A stretch of 64,000 nucleotides of DNA. It comes from Faecalibacterium sp. UBA1762 (lineage in GTDB: Bacteria > Bacillota > Clostridia > Oscillospirales > Ruminococcaceae). Position numbers and translations under genes: made by a program. The DNA is taken from positions 19,171 to 83,170 of the forward strand of contig DCHC01000041.1 of the NCBI GenBank assembly GCA_002314755.1. Direction: 5' to 3'. The notes under the pieces are model-generated. The model did no database searches. It saw only the letters and a program-made list of their open reading frames with translations, and was not told the origin of the DNA. Positions 8,084-18,127 of this stretch are shown here, in pieces. Every line of letters begins with the position of its first letter. Position 1 is the first letter of the stretch.

Positions 8084-10048
8084 ATGGCTGTAAAACCGTT
8101 TTTAGGCGTTGCCTATTATCCGGAGGATTGGGATGAGGCACAGATTCCCGAGGACATTGCCTGGATGCAAAAAGCCGGCATAACCTGTGCCCGTATTGCT
8201 GAATTTGCCTGGAGGAAAATGGAGCCTGCCCCTGGACAATATGAGTTTGGCTGGCTGCACCGGGTAATCGATGCCCTGCGAGAAGCCGGTATCGCCGTTG
8301 TATTGGGTACCCCCACTGCCACACCGCCTATCTGGCTTGCGCAGCAGCACCCTAAGGCTTTTACGGTAAACGCGCAGGGTGTTCGCGCACAGCACGGTGC
8401 CCGGCGCAGCTACTGCAGCAACAATCCCGATTATCAGGCTGCCTGCGAACGTATTGTCGAGGCAATGGGCAAAGAATTCGGCCACGATCCCGCCGTCATC
8501 GGTTGGCAGCTGGACAACGAGATATACACTTGGCCGCAAAATGCCTGCTGCTGCGAATATTGCACCGCCGATTTTCACCGCGCGCTGCAGGAAAAATACG
8601 GTACCGTTGAGCTGCTGAACCAGCGCTGGGATTTAAACCTGTTCAGTCAGGCGTACGACAATTTTGATCAGGTGCAGATTCCCACTGTCGGCTGGCATAA
8701 CCCCCATGTCAAATATGAGTGGGCAGCCGCTCACTACAAGGCGGATATGCGTCTGATCCACCGCCACGCCGAGCTCCTGCACCGGTATACCGACAAACCC
8801 ATCGGTACCGATATGATGCCCTTTAACGGCATGGATTACGAGGAGATGACCGCGCCTCTGGATGTGGTGGAATTCAACCACTATAACGATTGGCGGGATA
8901 CCGAGGGTGCCGTGTTCTGGTTTGACTATCTGCGCACCCTGAAAGAGGTACCGTTCTGGAACACCGAAACTGCTGCAACCTGGACAGCGAGTGTGCAGAC
9001 CGGGCTGCAGATGCAGCCGGAGGGCTGGTGCCGTATGAACAGCTGGCTGCCTGTGGCGCTGGGCGGCGAGGGCAATATGTATTGGCTATTCCGTCAGCAC
9101 TGGGCCGGTCACGAGCTGATGCACGGCTCGGTGCTTTCTGCCTGCGGCAGACCCACCCACACCTTCGGAGAAATTCAGCGCACGGCAGCTGAGATGAACA
9201 CGGCTGCCGATCTGATCAACAGCACCGGAGTTCACAGTGAAATTGCTGTCCATTTTACCAGCCGTAGCTGGCAACTGTTCAACCAGCAACCGATTGTACC
9301 GGAGCTGGACTACCAGAGCGAAGTACGCAAAGCGCATGCAGCCCTGTGCCGTTCAGGTTTTCGGCCGGATGTCATTGGCGCAAGACATAGCCTAGATGGC
9401 TACAAGCTGCTGTTCAGCCCGTTGGTCATGACGCTGGAGGATAGCGACATGGGCAACCGTATTACGGAATGGGTAAAAGCGGGCGGCATCTGGGTCGTCG
9501 GCCCTATGACCGATATCCGCAATGATATCGGCGCGCATTTTACTGACCGGGCCATGGGCACTGTGGAGCAGCTGCTGGGTATTCGGCTGGAGTACGCGGT
9601 ACCCAATATTCAGGGACCTATTCAGACCGCTTGGAACGGCGGTGAAGCCTTGACCCCCGGCAATTTTGTCGAGTGCTATAGCGGTGTCCTGGAGCCCCTT
9701 GCCAAAGTGACAGGCGGGCACAGTGCCCTGAACGGACTGACCGTCGTCGGAAAGGCAGTCTGCGGAAAGGGGCAGGTCATTGTACTGGGCTGCCTAACCG
9801 ATGACAGGGGCTATGACCGTCTGGTTCGCATTGCCGCCGACCTTGCCGGCATAGAGGGCTATCAGGTAACCGGAACCCTGCAGATCATCCCCCGCATAGG
9901 CAAGCAGGAGGTCCTGATGCTATGCGAAACCGGCGGCGCGGAGGCTACAATCCGGCTGAAAAAGGCCATGCGGGATCTTCTGACCGGCAAGGAGTACCAT
10001 GCCGGTGTTACCCGTATCCACCCCTGGGATATTTTGATTCTGCAGTAG
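8084..10048 (+). CDS. Beta-galactosidase, glycoside hydrolase family 42
   Basis: Retaining beta-galactosidase of 654 aa, cytoplasmic (no signal peptide). The TIM barrel carries the acid/base Glu146 (QLDNE) and nucleophile Glu295 (FWNTE). Cys111, Cys155, Cys157 and Cys160 have the same spacing as the zinc site of GH42 enzymes such as the Thermus A4 enzyme. Trimerisation (glutaminase-like, ~390-585) and C-terminal beta domains follow, giving the usual family length. The ATG at 8084 was chosen over an in-frame GTG at 8075, which would sit directly on the AAAAGGAG site. Likely substrates are short galacto-oligosaccharides brought in by a separate carrier. Confidence 0.95.
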   Translation: MAVKPFLGVAYYPEDWDEAQIPEDIAWMQKAGITCARIAEFAWRKMEPAPGQYEFGWLHRVIDALREAGIAVVLGTPTATPPIWLAQQHPKAFTVNAQGVRAQHGARRSYCSNNPDYQAACERIVEAMGKEFGHDPAVIGWQLDNEIYTWPQNACCCEYCTADFHRALQEKYGTVELLNQRWDLNLFSQAYDNFDQVQIPTVGWHNPHVKYEWAAAHYKADMRLIHRHAELLHRYTDKPIGTDMMPFNGMDYEEMTAPLDVVEFNHYNDWRDTEGAVFWFDYLRTLKEVPFWNTETAATWTASVQTGLQMQPEGWCRMNSWLPVALGGEGNMYWLFRQHWAGHELMHGSVLSACGRPTHTFGEIQRTAAEMNTAADLINSTGVHSEIAVHFTSRSWQLFNQQPIVPELDYQSEVRKAHAALCRSGFRPDVIGARHSLDGYKLLFSPLVMTLEDSDMGNRITEWVKAGGIWVVGPMTDIRNDIGAHFTDRAMGTVEQLLGIRLEYAVPNIQGPIQTAWNGGEALTPGNFVECYSGVLEPLAKVTGGHSALNGLTVVGKAVCGKGQVIVLGCLTDDRGYDRLVRIAADLAGIEGYQVTGTLQIIPRIGKQEVLMLCETGGAEATIRLKKAMRDLLTGKEYHAGVTRIHPWDILILQ

Positions 10049-10093
10049 TCCTCCCCTTTTTTCACATCTGCATCTGAATGGATTAAGACGCTA

Positions 10094-10132
10094 CCCGCAT
10101 TACAAAGCGATATGTAATGCGGGCAGTTTTTT
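10094..10132 (+). terminator. Terminator of the GH42 gene
   Basis: CCCGCATTAC (10094-10103) pairs perfectly with GTAATGCGGG (10114-10123), followed by CAGTTTTTTC. It lies between convergent genes, but the T tract supports the plus direction only. Confidence 0.85.
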
Positions 10133-10156
10133 CTGCGCATTTTCTGCGGAGGAGGC

Positions 10157-10351
10157 TCACTCCTCCTCTTCATCCTGCTGTTCCATATAAACGGACAGCA
10201 GCTTTATTTTTTGTCTAAGAGAACTGCTGTCCCACGCTAACCCTTGCGCTATCTTTGATGATATCCGGTCAGCAGCAGACGACATCACTTCTGTTTCCCT
10301 GTCCGGCGAGTTTTCAGGCGTCTCTGAGAATGCATTTTCTTTTTGCCGCAT
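10157..10351 (-). CDS. Small acidic protein of unknown function
   Basis: A 64-aa hydrophilic ORF ending in a DEEEE run, with no membrane segment or known motif. The best evidence that it is real is the ribosome binding site AAGGAG 9 nt before the ATG and its position ending just before a terminator hairpin. It sits next to spoIIR on the opposite strand; a sporulation link is only guilt by association. A second minus-strand frame overlaps its 5' end (10285-10521) and could be the true gene instead. Confidence 0.4.
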   Translation of the reverse strand: MRQKENAFSETPENSPDRETEVMSSAADRISSKIAQGLAWDSSSLRQKIKLLSVYMEQQDEEEE

Positions 10352-10472
10352 TTTTCCTTGCTCCTTCTTTTGTTTTGCTGTCGCCGCTGTGAATAAAGCT
10401 GCGCTTTAAAGGCAATACTGGTGATATGGGAAATTTTTCCATCAACATCATATTGCAAAGGAACCGTAAAAA

Positions 10473-11132
10473 ATGCCGAAATTTCATAACCGTGCAGCCG
10501 ATTTATACTGCACACACCCAAAACGAAACCGCACCTGCATCTGCATCCGTTTAGCAGCGCTTATCGGTACGCTTGCTGCCATCTTTTTAATGAATTTCTG
10601 TAGCTTTGCCCGGGTGTGCAACACGCTGCGCAGCCAGACCCTGCGGCTGCATATCATAGCCAACAGTGACAGCGCCGCTGACCAGCAACTAAAGCTCCTG
10701 GTACGGGACGCTGTGGTCAGAGATTGCTCCCGGCTGTTTTGCAACTGTACGTCTTTGGAGCAGACTCAACAGATCGCTGCAGAAAATTTATCCCGACTGC
10801 AACATACTGCACAGAATACCCTTCAGCAGGCCGGTTGCTCTTATCCGGTGGAAATATGTTTAACAAATATGTGGTTTGATATCCGCAGCTATGAAAGCTA
10901 CACTCTACCGGCCGGACAATACCGTACCCTGCAGATAAAAATCGGAAAAGCAGAGGGCTACAACTGGTGGTGTGTGCTTTTTCCCTCTCTTTGTCTGCCC
11001 TCCTCCGGCAGGGACACCCGACAGGAAGCAACCCGCGTCTGGGGTGAGGATGGTGTTCAACTGATCACCGGAGAGCCAAAATACAAATTTGCGATTGCGG
11101 AGCTGTGGGAAAAGCTTCGGGATAAAGGCTGA
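10473..11132 (+). CDS. spoIIR: Stage II sporulation protein R
   Basis: Forespore-made signal protein that triggers processing of pro-sigma-E by SpoIIGA in the mother cell. The 219-aa product has an N-terminal basic segment and one hydrophobic helix (about residues 24-44). The family core follows: LRLHIIANSDSAADQ, a central helical region, VEICLTNMWFDIR-YESYTLPAGQY, and GEDGVQLITGEPKYKFAIAE-type ending that anchors the identification. The ATG at 10473 follows AAAGGAACC. The length agrees with other clostridial SpoIIR proteins. Presence of this gene implies a spore-forming lineage. Confidence 0.9.
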   Translation: MPKFHNRAADLYCTHPKRNRTCICIRLAALIGTLAAIFLMNFCSFARVCNTLRSQTLRLHIIANSDSAADQQLKLLVRDAVVRDCSRLFCNCTSLEQTQQIAAENLSRLQHTAQNTLQQAGCSYPVEICLTNMWFDIRSYESYTLPAGQYRTLQIKIGKAEGYNWWCVLFPSLCLPSSGRDTRQEATRVWGEDGVQLITGEPKYKFAIAELWEKLRDKG

Positions 11133-11187
11133 CGGGTACCGTTTTTGCACCTTTTATGCCATTTGCGTTTTCTTTTTTGTTTCGTTA

Positions 11188-11196
11188 TGTTATAAT
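11188..11196 (+). promoter_or_regulatory. Extended -10 promoter for addBA
   Basis: TGTTATAAT (11188-11196) is a perfect -10 with the TGn extension, about 40 bp before addB. No good -35 is seen, which extended -10 promoters tolerate. Confidence 0.5.
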
Positions 11197-11235
11197 ATGG
11201 ACAAATCTCTTTTGACAAAAAAGGAGTCTTTGTCT

Positions 11236-14200
11236 ATGCTTCAGTTCATTCTCGGCCGTGCCGGTACCGGTAAGACCCATGCAGTCTGGTCCGCCATTTT
11301 GGAACGGGCCCGGCAGGGAAAGCGCAGCCTGCTGATCGTGCCGGAACAGTTTGCCAGCACTGCCGATTTACAGGGATATACTGTATTAGGCGACAGTCTG
11401 CACTCCTTTTTGAAGGTGTGCAGCTTTCGTACCCTGACAGCTCTGCTGGAGGACCGGTTTGGCGGCGGCGCCGAGGCCACCCTAACGGATGCCGGCAGAA
11501 TGGTTCTGCTACGCCGCGCACTGGAACAGATGGGGCCGTCCCTCTCCTATTATAGCCGCAGCCGTCATAGCATCCCTTTTTGTGCCGACTGTTCCGAAGT
11601 GCTGCAGCAGTTAAAATACTGCGGTGTCGAACCGGAGCTGCTGGAATCCGCTGCCGAAGGGGCCACCGGTGCTCACAGTCTGCGTTTAAAAGAGCTTGCC
11701 GCTATCTACCGCGCCTATGAAACGGAGCGCCGGCGCACCGGGCTGGCCCCGGTAGATCGCATTTTACGTGCTGCCCAGCGGATGTCTGACAGTTTTTTTT
11801 CCGACACCGCCTGCTTTTTAGACGGCTTTGGCGAGTTTACCGCTCCCGAGGCCGCCTTGATTACCAAAATGCTGACCGGTGCCCCGCTGGTCACAGTCAC
11901 CCTCTGCAGTCCCTCGCTGGAGCAGGAAAAAGTTGACTTTACCCCCTTTTCTCCTGCCACAGCCACCGGCGTCTACTTATGGAAAATGGCAAAGCGGTAC
12001 AATGTACCGGTTGCACAACCCGTCTGCCTGCAAACCGGATACCGTTTTTGCTCGCCGAAGCTGCTGCAGTTGGAGCAGTATGTGGGAAAACAGCCGGATT
12101 GCCTTCAGGCTGCCTGTGTAAAAACAGGATCCGAAAATTCACCTGCTCTTATTTGCTACAAAGCGGACGGCATATATCAGGAGGCGGAGTTTGCCGCCGC
12201 CCGCTGCGCACAGTTGTTCCGACAGGGAGTACCCTATGCAGATATGACCGTGATCTGCCGGGATGCCGAAAGCTATCTACCCGCCCTGCAGTACGCTTTC
12301 CGAATGTATGACATTCCTCTGTTTACCGGCAGCACCGTCAGTGCGGAGTACGCCCCCCTTGCGGTCTTTCTACGGGCAGGTCTTGCCATCGGTAAAAACG
12401 GTTTGACCGGTGACGGCATTTTGAATCTGTTGAAGACCGGCATCTGTTCCGATGTCAGTGAGGACGCCCTGAGTGCCCTGGAAAACTATGCCTATACATG
12501 GCGACCCACATCCGCAGAATGGCGCGCCCCCTTTACCCGCAACCCCGCCGGTCCCGAAGCCGGTGAAATGAACGAGGCCGATGCCGAACAGCTCTCCCTT
12601 GCCGAAGCCCTACGCGCCTGTGTTGTACCTGCCGCAGAAGCTTTCCAGAACGACCGGGGAAAGACTGCACTTTCCATCACTTCCGCCTTGTACCGCCTTG
12701 CCCTTGACCTGGGCGCAGACCGTACGGTGCTGCACTGGATAGAGGAGGAAAAGCATCTCGGCTTAGGCAGCTTTGATAGTAGCCGTATGTGGGATACCCT
12801 GATCGGTTTTTTGGATGAGATGGCGCAGCTGTTGGGCGAAGAACCCATTGACTGCAGTGTATATGATGAGCTTTTCTGTGTACTGCTGCGCTCAGCCAAG
12901 ATTGGTCAGGCGCCCCACAACCGCAATCAGGTGGTGCTGGCTGCCGCTGACTCTGTCCGACTGGACAATCCCGACCATATCATTGTACTTGGACTGAACG
13001 AAGGACATTTCCCCGCTCCGATCGGAGAAAGTCCGCTTTTGAATAGCGAAGACCGCGCACTTTTGGAAAAGATGGGTGCCCCCCTCAGCGGCAATTTTGA
13101 GAGCATGGTGCTGCGGGAGGAGATGAATTTATACCGGGCCCTGACCGGAGCAAGGCATAGCCTAACCCTAAGCTATCTTGCCAAAAATAACGGTGTTCCC
13201 CAGATGTTATGCGCACCGGTACAAGGTCTGCTCGATAAGATCGGGCTAACCCCCTGCCAGCCGGATTTGCAAAGCCTTGCCCTGACCGGCCAATCCGCTT
13301 TGGAGCTGCTTGCCCGCAACTGGCAGGTGGATTCTCCTGAAACCGCCGCGCTGCGTACTGCTTTAGCAGAAAACGCCGCCACCGTACCGCGCCTAAATGC
13401 CCTGCAACAGGCCTCCCGACGGACGAATTTTTCCGTTCCGGATCCCACCGGGCTGCGCAAACTGCTGGGCGGGGAGCTGTATCTCAGCCCCAGCCGGGTG
13501 GAAAGCTATTATCAATGCCCTTTCAGTTATTTTTTACAGTATATTCTGAATGTTCGCCCCCGTCCCCGCGCAGAGCTGGGTATTCCCCAAAGCGGCACCC
13601 TGGTGCATTGGCTACTGGAAAATCTGCTGCGCGACTTCCCCTCTTTACAGGGATTAGATGATGCCCGTCTGAAGGAAGAGGTCAATAGCCGCACTCAGGA
13701 TTTTATCCGTCAGCTTCTGCCCGGACAGTCCACCAATAGGTTACAGTATCTGTTGCGGCGTATTTGCGAAAATGCGGTCCGGCTACTCACCTTTATCCGA
13801 AATGAACTTGCCCAAGGTAAATTTGAACCCAAAGCAATGGAGCAGCCGATCGGTGACAGCGGCGTCCCCTCTATCACCCTGGCCGGTCAAAACGGTGAAA
13901 CCATCCGCATTGTCGGCACAGTTGACCGGGTGGATACCATGACGGCCGAGGACGGCAGCCAATGGCTTCGGGTTGTGGATTACAAAACCGGCAGCAAGAC
14001 CTTCTCGCTGGATGATGTCTGTTTCGGTATCAATACCCAAATGCTGCTGTATCTGTTCACTCTGACACAAAACGGAAAAGAGCTGTTCGGTCCCTCTGAC
14101 CCCGCCGGTGTACTGTATTTGATCAGTGACCCCGCCCCATCTACCGACGGCAGTAAAAGTATCTTTTCTGTAGATGGCTTGATCGTCAACCAGCCGGATG

Positions 14201-14541
14201 TAGTTTCCGCTATGGATTCCACCCAGACCGGCCGATATCTGCCCGGCACCGTCAGTTTTAAAGAGGGCGTTTTCAGCGGCAACAAGCTGGTGGAGATAGC
14301 TATGCTGGGCAGACTGTCTAAACGGCTGGAACATCTGGTATGCCAGATGGCGGACAGGCTGTACGAGGGAAGCATTGCCGCCTGCCCCCTTGCCCACAGC
14401 GGCGACTATCTCCGTTGTGCCAGCTGCGATTACCGCAGTGTCTGTCACCATCAAGACGGTGAAAATGAATTGAAGATTCCAAAGGATGTGTGGAAAACTG
14501 TCCTTGCTGACCCGGATGTAACGGAAGAGGAGGGAGAGTAA
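11236..14541 (+). CDS. addB: ATP-dependent helicase/nuclease subunit AddB
   Basis: Subunit of the AddAB helicase-nuclease that resects double-strand breaks for RecA loading. 1101 aa. Walker A GRAGTGKT is at residues 7-14. The C-terminal RecB-type nuclease core is visible as GTVDRVD followed by VVDYKTG, then QMLLYL. The four cysteines of the AddB iron-sulfur cluster fit YYQCPF (plus strand near 13515) and the C-terminal LRCASC-YRSVC group. The ATG at 11236, 9 nt after AAGGAG, fixes the start; an upstream in-frame extension overlaps spoIIR and puts the Walker motif too far in. It is followed 2 nt later by addA. Confidence 0.95.
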   Translation: MLQFILGRAGTGKTHAVWSAILERARQGKRSLLIVPEQFASTADLQGYTVLGDSLHSFLKVCSFRTLTALLEDRFGGGAEATLTDAGRMVLLRRALEQMGPSLSYYSRSRHSIPFCADCSEVLQQLKYCGVEPELLESAAEGATGAHSLRLKELAAIYRAYETERRRTGLAPVDRILRAAQRMSDSFFSDTACFLDGFGEFTAPEAALITKMLTGAPLVTVTLCSPSLEQEKVDFTPFSPATATGVYLWKMAKRYNVPVAQPVCLQTGYRFCSPKLLQLEQYVGKQPDCLQAACVKTGSENSPALICYKADGIYQEAEFAAARCAQLFRQGVPYADMTVICRDAESYLPALQYAFRMYDIPLFTGSTVSAEYAPLAVFLRAGLAIGKNGLTGDGILNLLKTGICSDVSEDALSALENYAYTWRPTSAEWRAPFTRNPAGPEAGEMNEADAEQLSLAEALRACVVPAAEAFQNDRGKTALSITSALYRLALDLGADRTVLHWIEEEKHLGLGSFDSSRMWDTLIGFLDEMAQLLGEEPIDCSVYDELFCVLLRSAKIGQAPHNRNQVVLAAADSVRLDNPDHIIVLGLNEGHFPAPIGESPLLNSEDRALLEKMGAPLSGNFESMVLREEMNLYRALTGARHSLTLSYLAKNNGVPQMLCAPVQGLLDKIGLTPCQPDLQSLALTGQSALELLARNWQVDSPETAALRTALAENAATVPRLNALQQASRRTNFSVPDPTGLRKLLGGELYLSPSRVESYYQCPFSYFLQYILNVRPRPRAELGIPQSGTLVHWLLENLLRDFPSLQGLDDARLKEEVNSRTQDFIRQLLPGQSTNRLQYLLRRICENAVRLLTFIRNELAQGKFEPKAMEQPIGDSGVPSITLAGQNGETIRIVGTVDRVDTMTAEDGSQWLRVVDYKTGSKTFSLDDVCFGINTQMLLYLFTLTQNGKELFGPSDPAGVLYLISDPAPSTDGSKSIFSVDGLIVNQPDVVSAMDSTQTGRYLPGTVSFKEGVFSGNKLVEIAMLGRLSKRLEHLVCQMADRLYEGSIAACPLAHSGDYLRCASCDYRSVCHHQDGENELKIPKDVWKTVLADPDVTEEEGE

Positions 14542-14543
14542 CT

Positions 14544-17500
14544 ATGCCGGATTGGACCAAACAACAACAAATAGCCATTGAGGATCGGGGTGGCACTTTA
14601 CTACTGAGCGCCGCCGCAGGCAGCGGTAAAACTGCCGTACTGACCCATCGGGCTGCCGATATTTTGGCAGATGAACAGCTTGGTGTTCTTGCCGACCGCC
14701 TGCTGATTGTCACCTTTACCAACGCGGCCGCCGCCGAACTGCGCGCCCGTATGGCTATCGCGCTGGATAAAAAACTGCAGGATAAACCCAATAGCAGCTG
14801 GCTACGCCGCCAGAAATTGCTTTTGGGCAAGGCCTCTGTCTGTACCGTGGACAGTTTTTGCATGGATCTGCTGACCCAACACTTCACCCAGACAGAGCTG
14901 CCGGTAGGTTTTTCGGTTTTACGCCCGGCCGAAGAGGCTGCCCTGTTGGAAGAAGCCATGAGCGAAACCCTGGAGGAGGCGTATACCGATCCGGATTTTT
15001 GCCTTTTCTCCTCCCAGTACGGGAAAGCCCGCAGTGACGCCAGTGCCGAAGCCGCTATTACCCGACTGTTTGAAGTCACCCGTGCCATGCCCTACCCGGA
15101 GCAATGGTGGGCGCGGCTGAAAACAGACTGGGCACCCGGTCAAAAACCCGGGGAAAGCCTGTGGGGAAAGACCGTTTTAGCCGCCGCTGAAACTCTATTA
15201 AACGGTATTATCCGCCGACAGCAGCAGGCTCTGGAGTTGGTGTCTCAGCTGGAAAAAGCCGACAGGGCAATAACCGTACTGACCACAGAGCTTTCCATAT
15301 CTGAAAAACTGTTGGAATCCGTACGCGCCGCAGACTGGGATAGCTGCTGTCAAAATACAATGGTCAGTTTTGACCGTTTCATCCTTCCGAGAGGTCTGGA
15401 ACAGCAGCTGGCTGACCCCATCAAGCTGCTGCGCAATACGGCAAAGGATAAATTGAAAAGTCTGTCCGAAACCTATTTTGTAACTGACAGCGCCGCCTTT
15501 GAACAGGAATGTCAGCGTTGTCAGCCTATGGTCATTGCTCTGGAAAAAGCCGTGCGCCGTTTTTCTGAAATTGTCTGGGCCAAAAAGGTAGAAAAAGGCA
15601 GCTTTTGCTTTTATGATTTTGAACACGAGGCCTTGAAGCTGCTGCTGGACGAATACGGACAACGCAAGCCCCTTTCGCTGGAGCTATCAGAAAAATACGA
15701 AGCGGTCATGGTAGATGAATATCAGGACACCAATGATCTTCAGGATACCCTGTACTATGCTTTGGCAAAACCGGACTGCTCTAACCTGTTCTTTGTGGGC
15801 GACGTCAAACAGAGCATTTACGGCTTCCGGGATGCCAGACCGGAATATTTCATTCAAAAAAAGGATACTTTTTCCCCGTATGATGGGGTTACCTATCCCG
15901 CTACCGTCCTGTTGAGCAACAACTTCCGCTCAACCGGCGCTGTTATCGGCAGTGTAAACGACATCTTTATCCCGCTCATGCGGCGGGAGACGGGCGGCGT
16001 GCTTTACGACGACAGCGAAAAGCTGGTACCCGGTCTCAGTAATTATGCACTGGACACTCCCTGTGAGGTGTTGATTACAGATATCACCCCGCCAGAAAAA
16101 GAGAAAGACTGGATTGTCCCGCCGGAACTGGTCTTGCGGGAAAAACAGCAACAGGATGACCGTTTCACCGTTGCCCAAACCATAGCCCAAATGCTGCGGG
16201 AGGGCTGTGAGGTCCGGGATGGCGATACTCTGCGTCCCTGCCGTGCCGGAGATTTCTGTATTCTGCTACGCAGTCCCAGTTCCACCGCACAAAAATACGC
16301 GGACGCGCTCGCCGAACAAGGTATCCCCACCTTTTACCGGGCGCAGGATTCGCTGCTCGCCGACCCGCAGGTCGACCTGCTGCTGAGCTTTTTGCGTATT
16401 CTGGATAATCCCGGGCAGGATATCCCCCTAGCAGCTGTGTTGTTGTCTCCCCTTTTCGGCTTTACGCCACAAAATCTGGTTGATATCCGTTTGAACCGTC
16501 GCAAAGGCAGCCTGTACACCGCACTTTTGCACAGTGACTTACCCATCGTCACAGATTTTCTTGCCCGGTTGCGTCTGTTGCGTCGGCGCAGTCTCGGCCT
16601 GCCTGTTCAGGATATCTGCGCCCTTGTGTTAGACGACACCGGTCTTTATGAGCTGACCGGAGCGCTGCCCGGTGCAGAAAGCAGCCGTCAGAATCTGCGT
16701 TTGTTCCAAAGTATTGCTGCCCAGTATGCAGGCAGTAACGGTCTTGCCGGTTTTTTGCGGTTGGTGGATTCCGCCATAAAAAACGGCAAATCTTTGACCG
16801 ACCACCAAGGACAAAATGCCCCTACCGACCGGGTTCAGATCATGAGCATCCACGGCAGTAAGGGTCTGGAATTTCCCATTGTCATCATGGCTAACCTGGA
16901 TCGCGGCTTCAATCAGCAGGATTTACGCGGAACCCTGCTTTGCCATAACCGGCTGGGCGTTGCTTTTCACCTGCTGGATGAGGATCGGGAAACCGGTACC
17001 CGACAGCTGGTTCCCACCCTGGCAGTCCGTGCCATGGCGCTGCAGATGCGACAGGACTTGGTCAATGAAGAGATGCGGCTGATGTATGTGGGACTGACAC
17101 GGGCTAAGGATCGGCTGCTGCTTTCCTGGTCGGAGAAAAAGCCCCTGGAGGCGGTAGGAAGTGCCGTTCTGGCAGATTGCAACGGCATGCCGGATTTGAT
17201 GGAGCTACAGAGCATAGGTAATAACATGAGTCACTGGCTATTGCTTGCCCTGATGCTGCACCCCGATGCAAAGGATCTGCGCAGCGAAACCGACCTGCCG
17301 GAGCCCCCTTTCTGTTTCAAACCAGAAGGGCATTTTCATATTCAGATTCTGCCCTATTCCGTTCCGTCTGCCGAAACCAAGGAAGCTGTTTTCTCTGCCG
17401 AACCCGATGCGGATCTGCTGCAAACCTTGAGAGAAACCCTGAGCGCTCCCCCTGCGGTACCTGTCTCTTTGCCGGTAAAGGTCAGCGTGTCCTCTCTTGC

Positions 17501-18071
17501 CCACAAGGAGCTACAGCCCGTCCTTGCCGTTCCCTCCTTTATGCAAAAGCAGGATAAAACTGCGGCGCAGCGCGGTACTGCCATGCACAAGTTTTTGCAG
17601 CTGGCTAACCTGGCTGAAGCTCGCAAAGATCCGGATGCTGAGCTTGCCCGTTTGGCACAGGGAGCCTACCTTTCCAAGGAGGAGCTTGCGGTTTTGAACA
17701 AAACTGTCATCCGACATTTTTTGCAAAGCGACCTGGTCAGCCGAATGCTGACTGCCGATACCCTGCTGCGCGAATATGAATTTATCGAACGGATACCTGC
17801 CTGCCTGGTAGATGAAACGCTAGCCGGTACCCCTGTAGGTCAGGAATCGGTTTTCCTGCTGGGTATCGCCGATTGCATTATCCTGAAGGACGGCTGCGCT
17901 GAGCTGGTGGATTATAAAACCGACCGCGGCAAGGACGCCGACCGGCTGCTGGAGGCCTACGCAGACCAGCTGAAGCTGTATCGGACCGCCATTACCAAAC
18001 GGTTGGGCGTGCCGGTCACCCGCACTGTTATCTATTCTTTGGCCCTTAACTGCGAAATTGAAGTACCGTAA
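14544..18071 (+). CDS. addA: ATP-dependent helicase/nuclease subunit AddA
   Basis: UvrD/Rep-type superfamily 1A helicase fused to a RecB nuclease domain, partner of AddB. 1175 aa, usual length. Walker A AAAGSGKT (residues 23-30), TFTNAAAAELRAR (motif Ia), VDEYQDTND (motif II), GDVKQSIYGFR (motif III), MSIHGSKGLEFP (motif V) and YVGLTRAKD (motif VI) all appear in order. The nuclease end has RGTAMHKFLQ, GIADCI and VDYKTDRG, then YADQLKLY. The start ATG lies 2 nt after the addB stop, with GGAGGGAG inside addB, so the two are co-translated. A terminator follows. Confidence 0.96.
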   Translation: MPDWTKQQQIAIEDRGGTLLLSAAAGSGKTAVLTHRAADILADEQLGVLADRLLIVTFTNAAAAELRARMAIALDKKLQDKPNSSWLRRQKLLLGKASVCTVDSFCMDLLTQHFTQTELPVGFSVLRPAEEAALLEEAMSETLEEAYTDPDFCLFSSQYGKARSDASAEAAITRLFEVTRAMPYPEQWWARLKTDWAPGQKPGESLWGKTVLAAAETLLNGIIRRQQQALELVSQLEKADRAITVLTTELSISEKLLESVRAADWDSCCQNTMVSFDRFILPRGLEQQLADPIKLLRNTAKDKLKSLSETYFVTDSAAFEQECQRCQPMVIALEKAVRRFSEIVWAKKVEKGSFCFYDFEHEALKLLLDEYGQRKPLSLELSEKYEAVMVDEYQDTNDLQDTLYYALAKPDCSNLFFVGDVKQSIYGFRDARPEYFIQKKDTFSPYDGVTYPATVLLSNNFRSTGAVIGSVNDIFIPLMRRETGGVLYDDSEKLVPGLSNYALDTPCEVLITDITPPEKEKDWIVPPELVLREKQQQDDRFTVAQTIAQMLREGCEVRDGDTLRPCRAGDFCILLRSPSSTAQKYADALAEQGIPTFYRAQDSLLADPQVDLLLSFLRILDNPGQDIPLAAVLLSPLFGFTPQNLVDIRLNRRKGSLYTALLHSDLPIVTDFLARLRLLRRRSLGLPVQDICALVLDDTGLYELTGALPGAESSRQNLRLFQSIAAQYAGSNGLAGFLRLVDSAIKNGKSLTDHQGQNAPTDRVQIMSIHGSKGLEFPIVIMANLDRGFNQQDLRGTLLCHNRLGVAFHLLDEDRETGTRQLVPTLAVRAMALQMRQDLVNEEMRLMYVGLTRAKDRLLLSWSEKKPLEAVGSAVLADCNGMPDLMELQSIGNNMSHWLLLALMLHPDAKDLRSETDLPEPPFCFKPEGHFHIQILPYSVPSAETKEAVFSAEPDADLLQTLRETLSAPPAVPVSLPVKVSVSSLAHKELQPVLAVPSFMQKQDKTAAQRGTAMHKFLQLANLAEARKDPDAELARLAQGAYLSKEELAVLNKTVIRHFLQSDLVSRMLTADTLLREYEFIERIPACLVDETLAGTPVGQESVFLLGIADCIILKDGCAELVDYKTDRGKDADRLLEAYADQLKLYRTAITKRLGVPVTRTVIYSLALNCEIEVP

Positions 18072-18076
18072 AACAG

Positions 18077-18118
18077 AAAGTCCGGACAGAGAGATTTTTC
18101 CCTGTCCGGCACTTTTTT
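18077..18118. terminator. Terminator between addA and dut
   Basis: TCCGGACAG (18081-18089) and CTGTCCGG (18102-18109) form the stem, followed by CACTTTTTT in the plus direction. It separates convergent genes and may act weakly in the other direction. Confidence 0.8.
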
Positions 18119-18127
18119 AACCACATT

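Noticed and set aside
13783..14454. 223-codon minus-strand frame inside addB
   Set aside because: It is entirely opposite the addB nuclease domain, which has all expected motifs; the antisense frame has no recognisable family.
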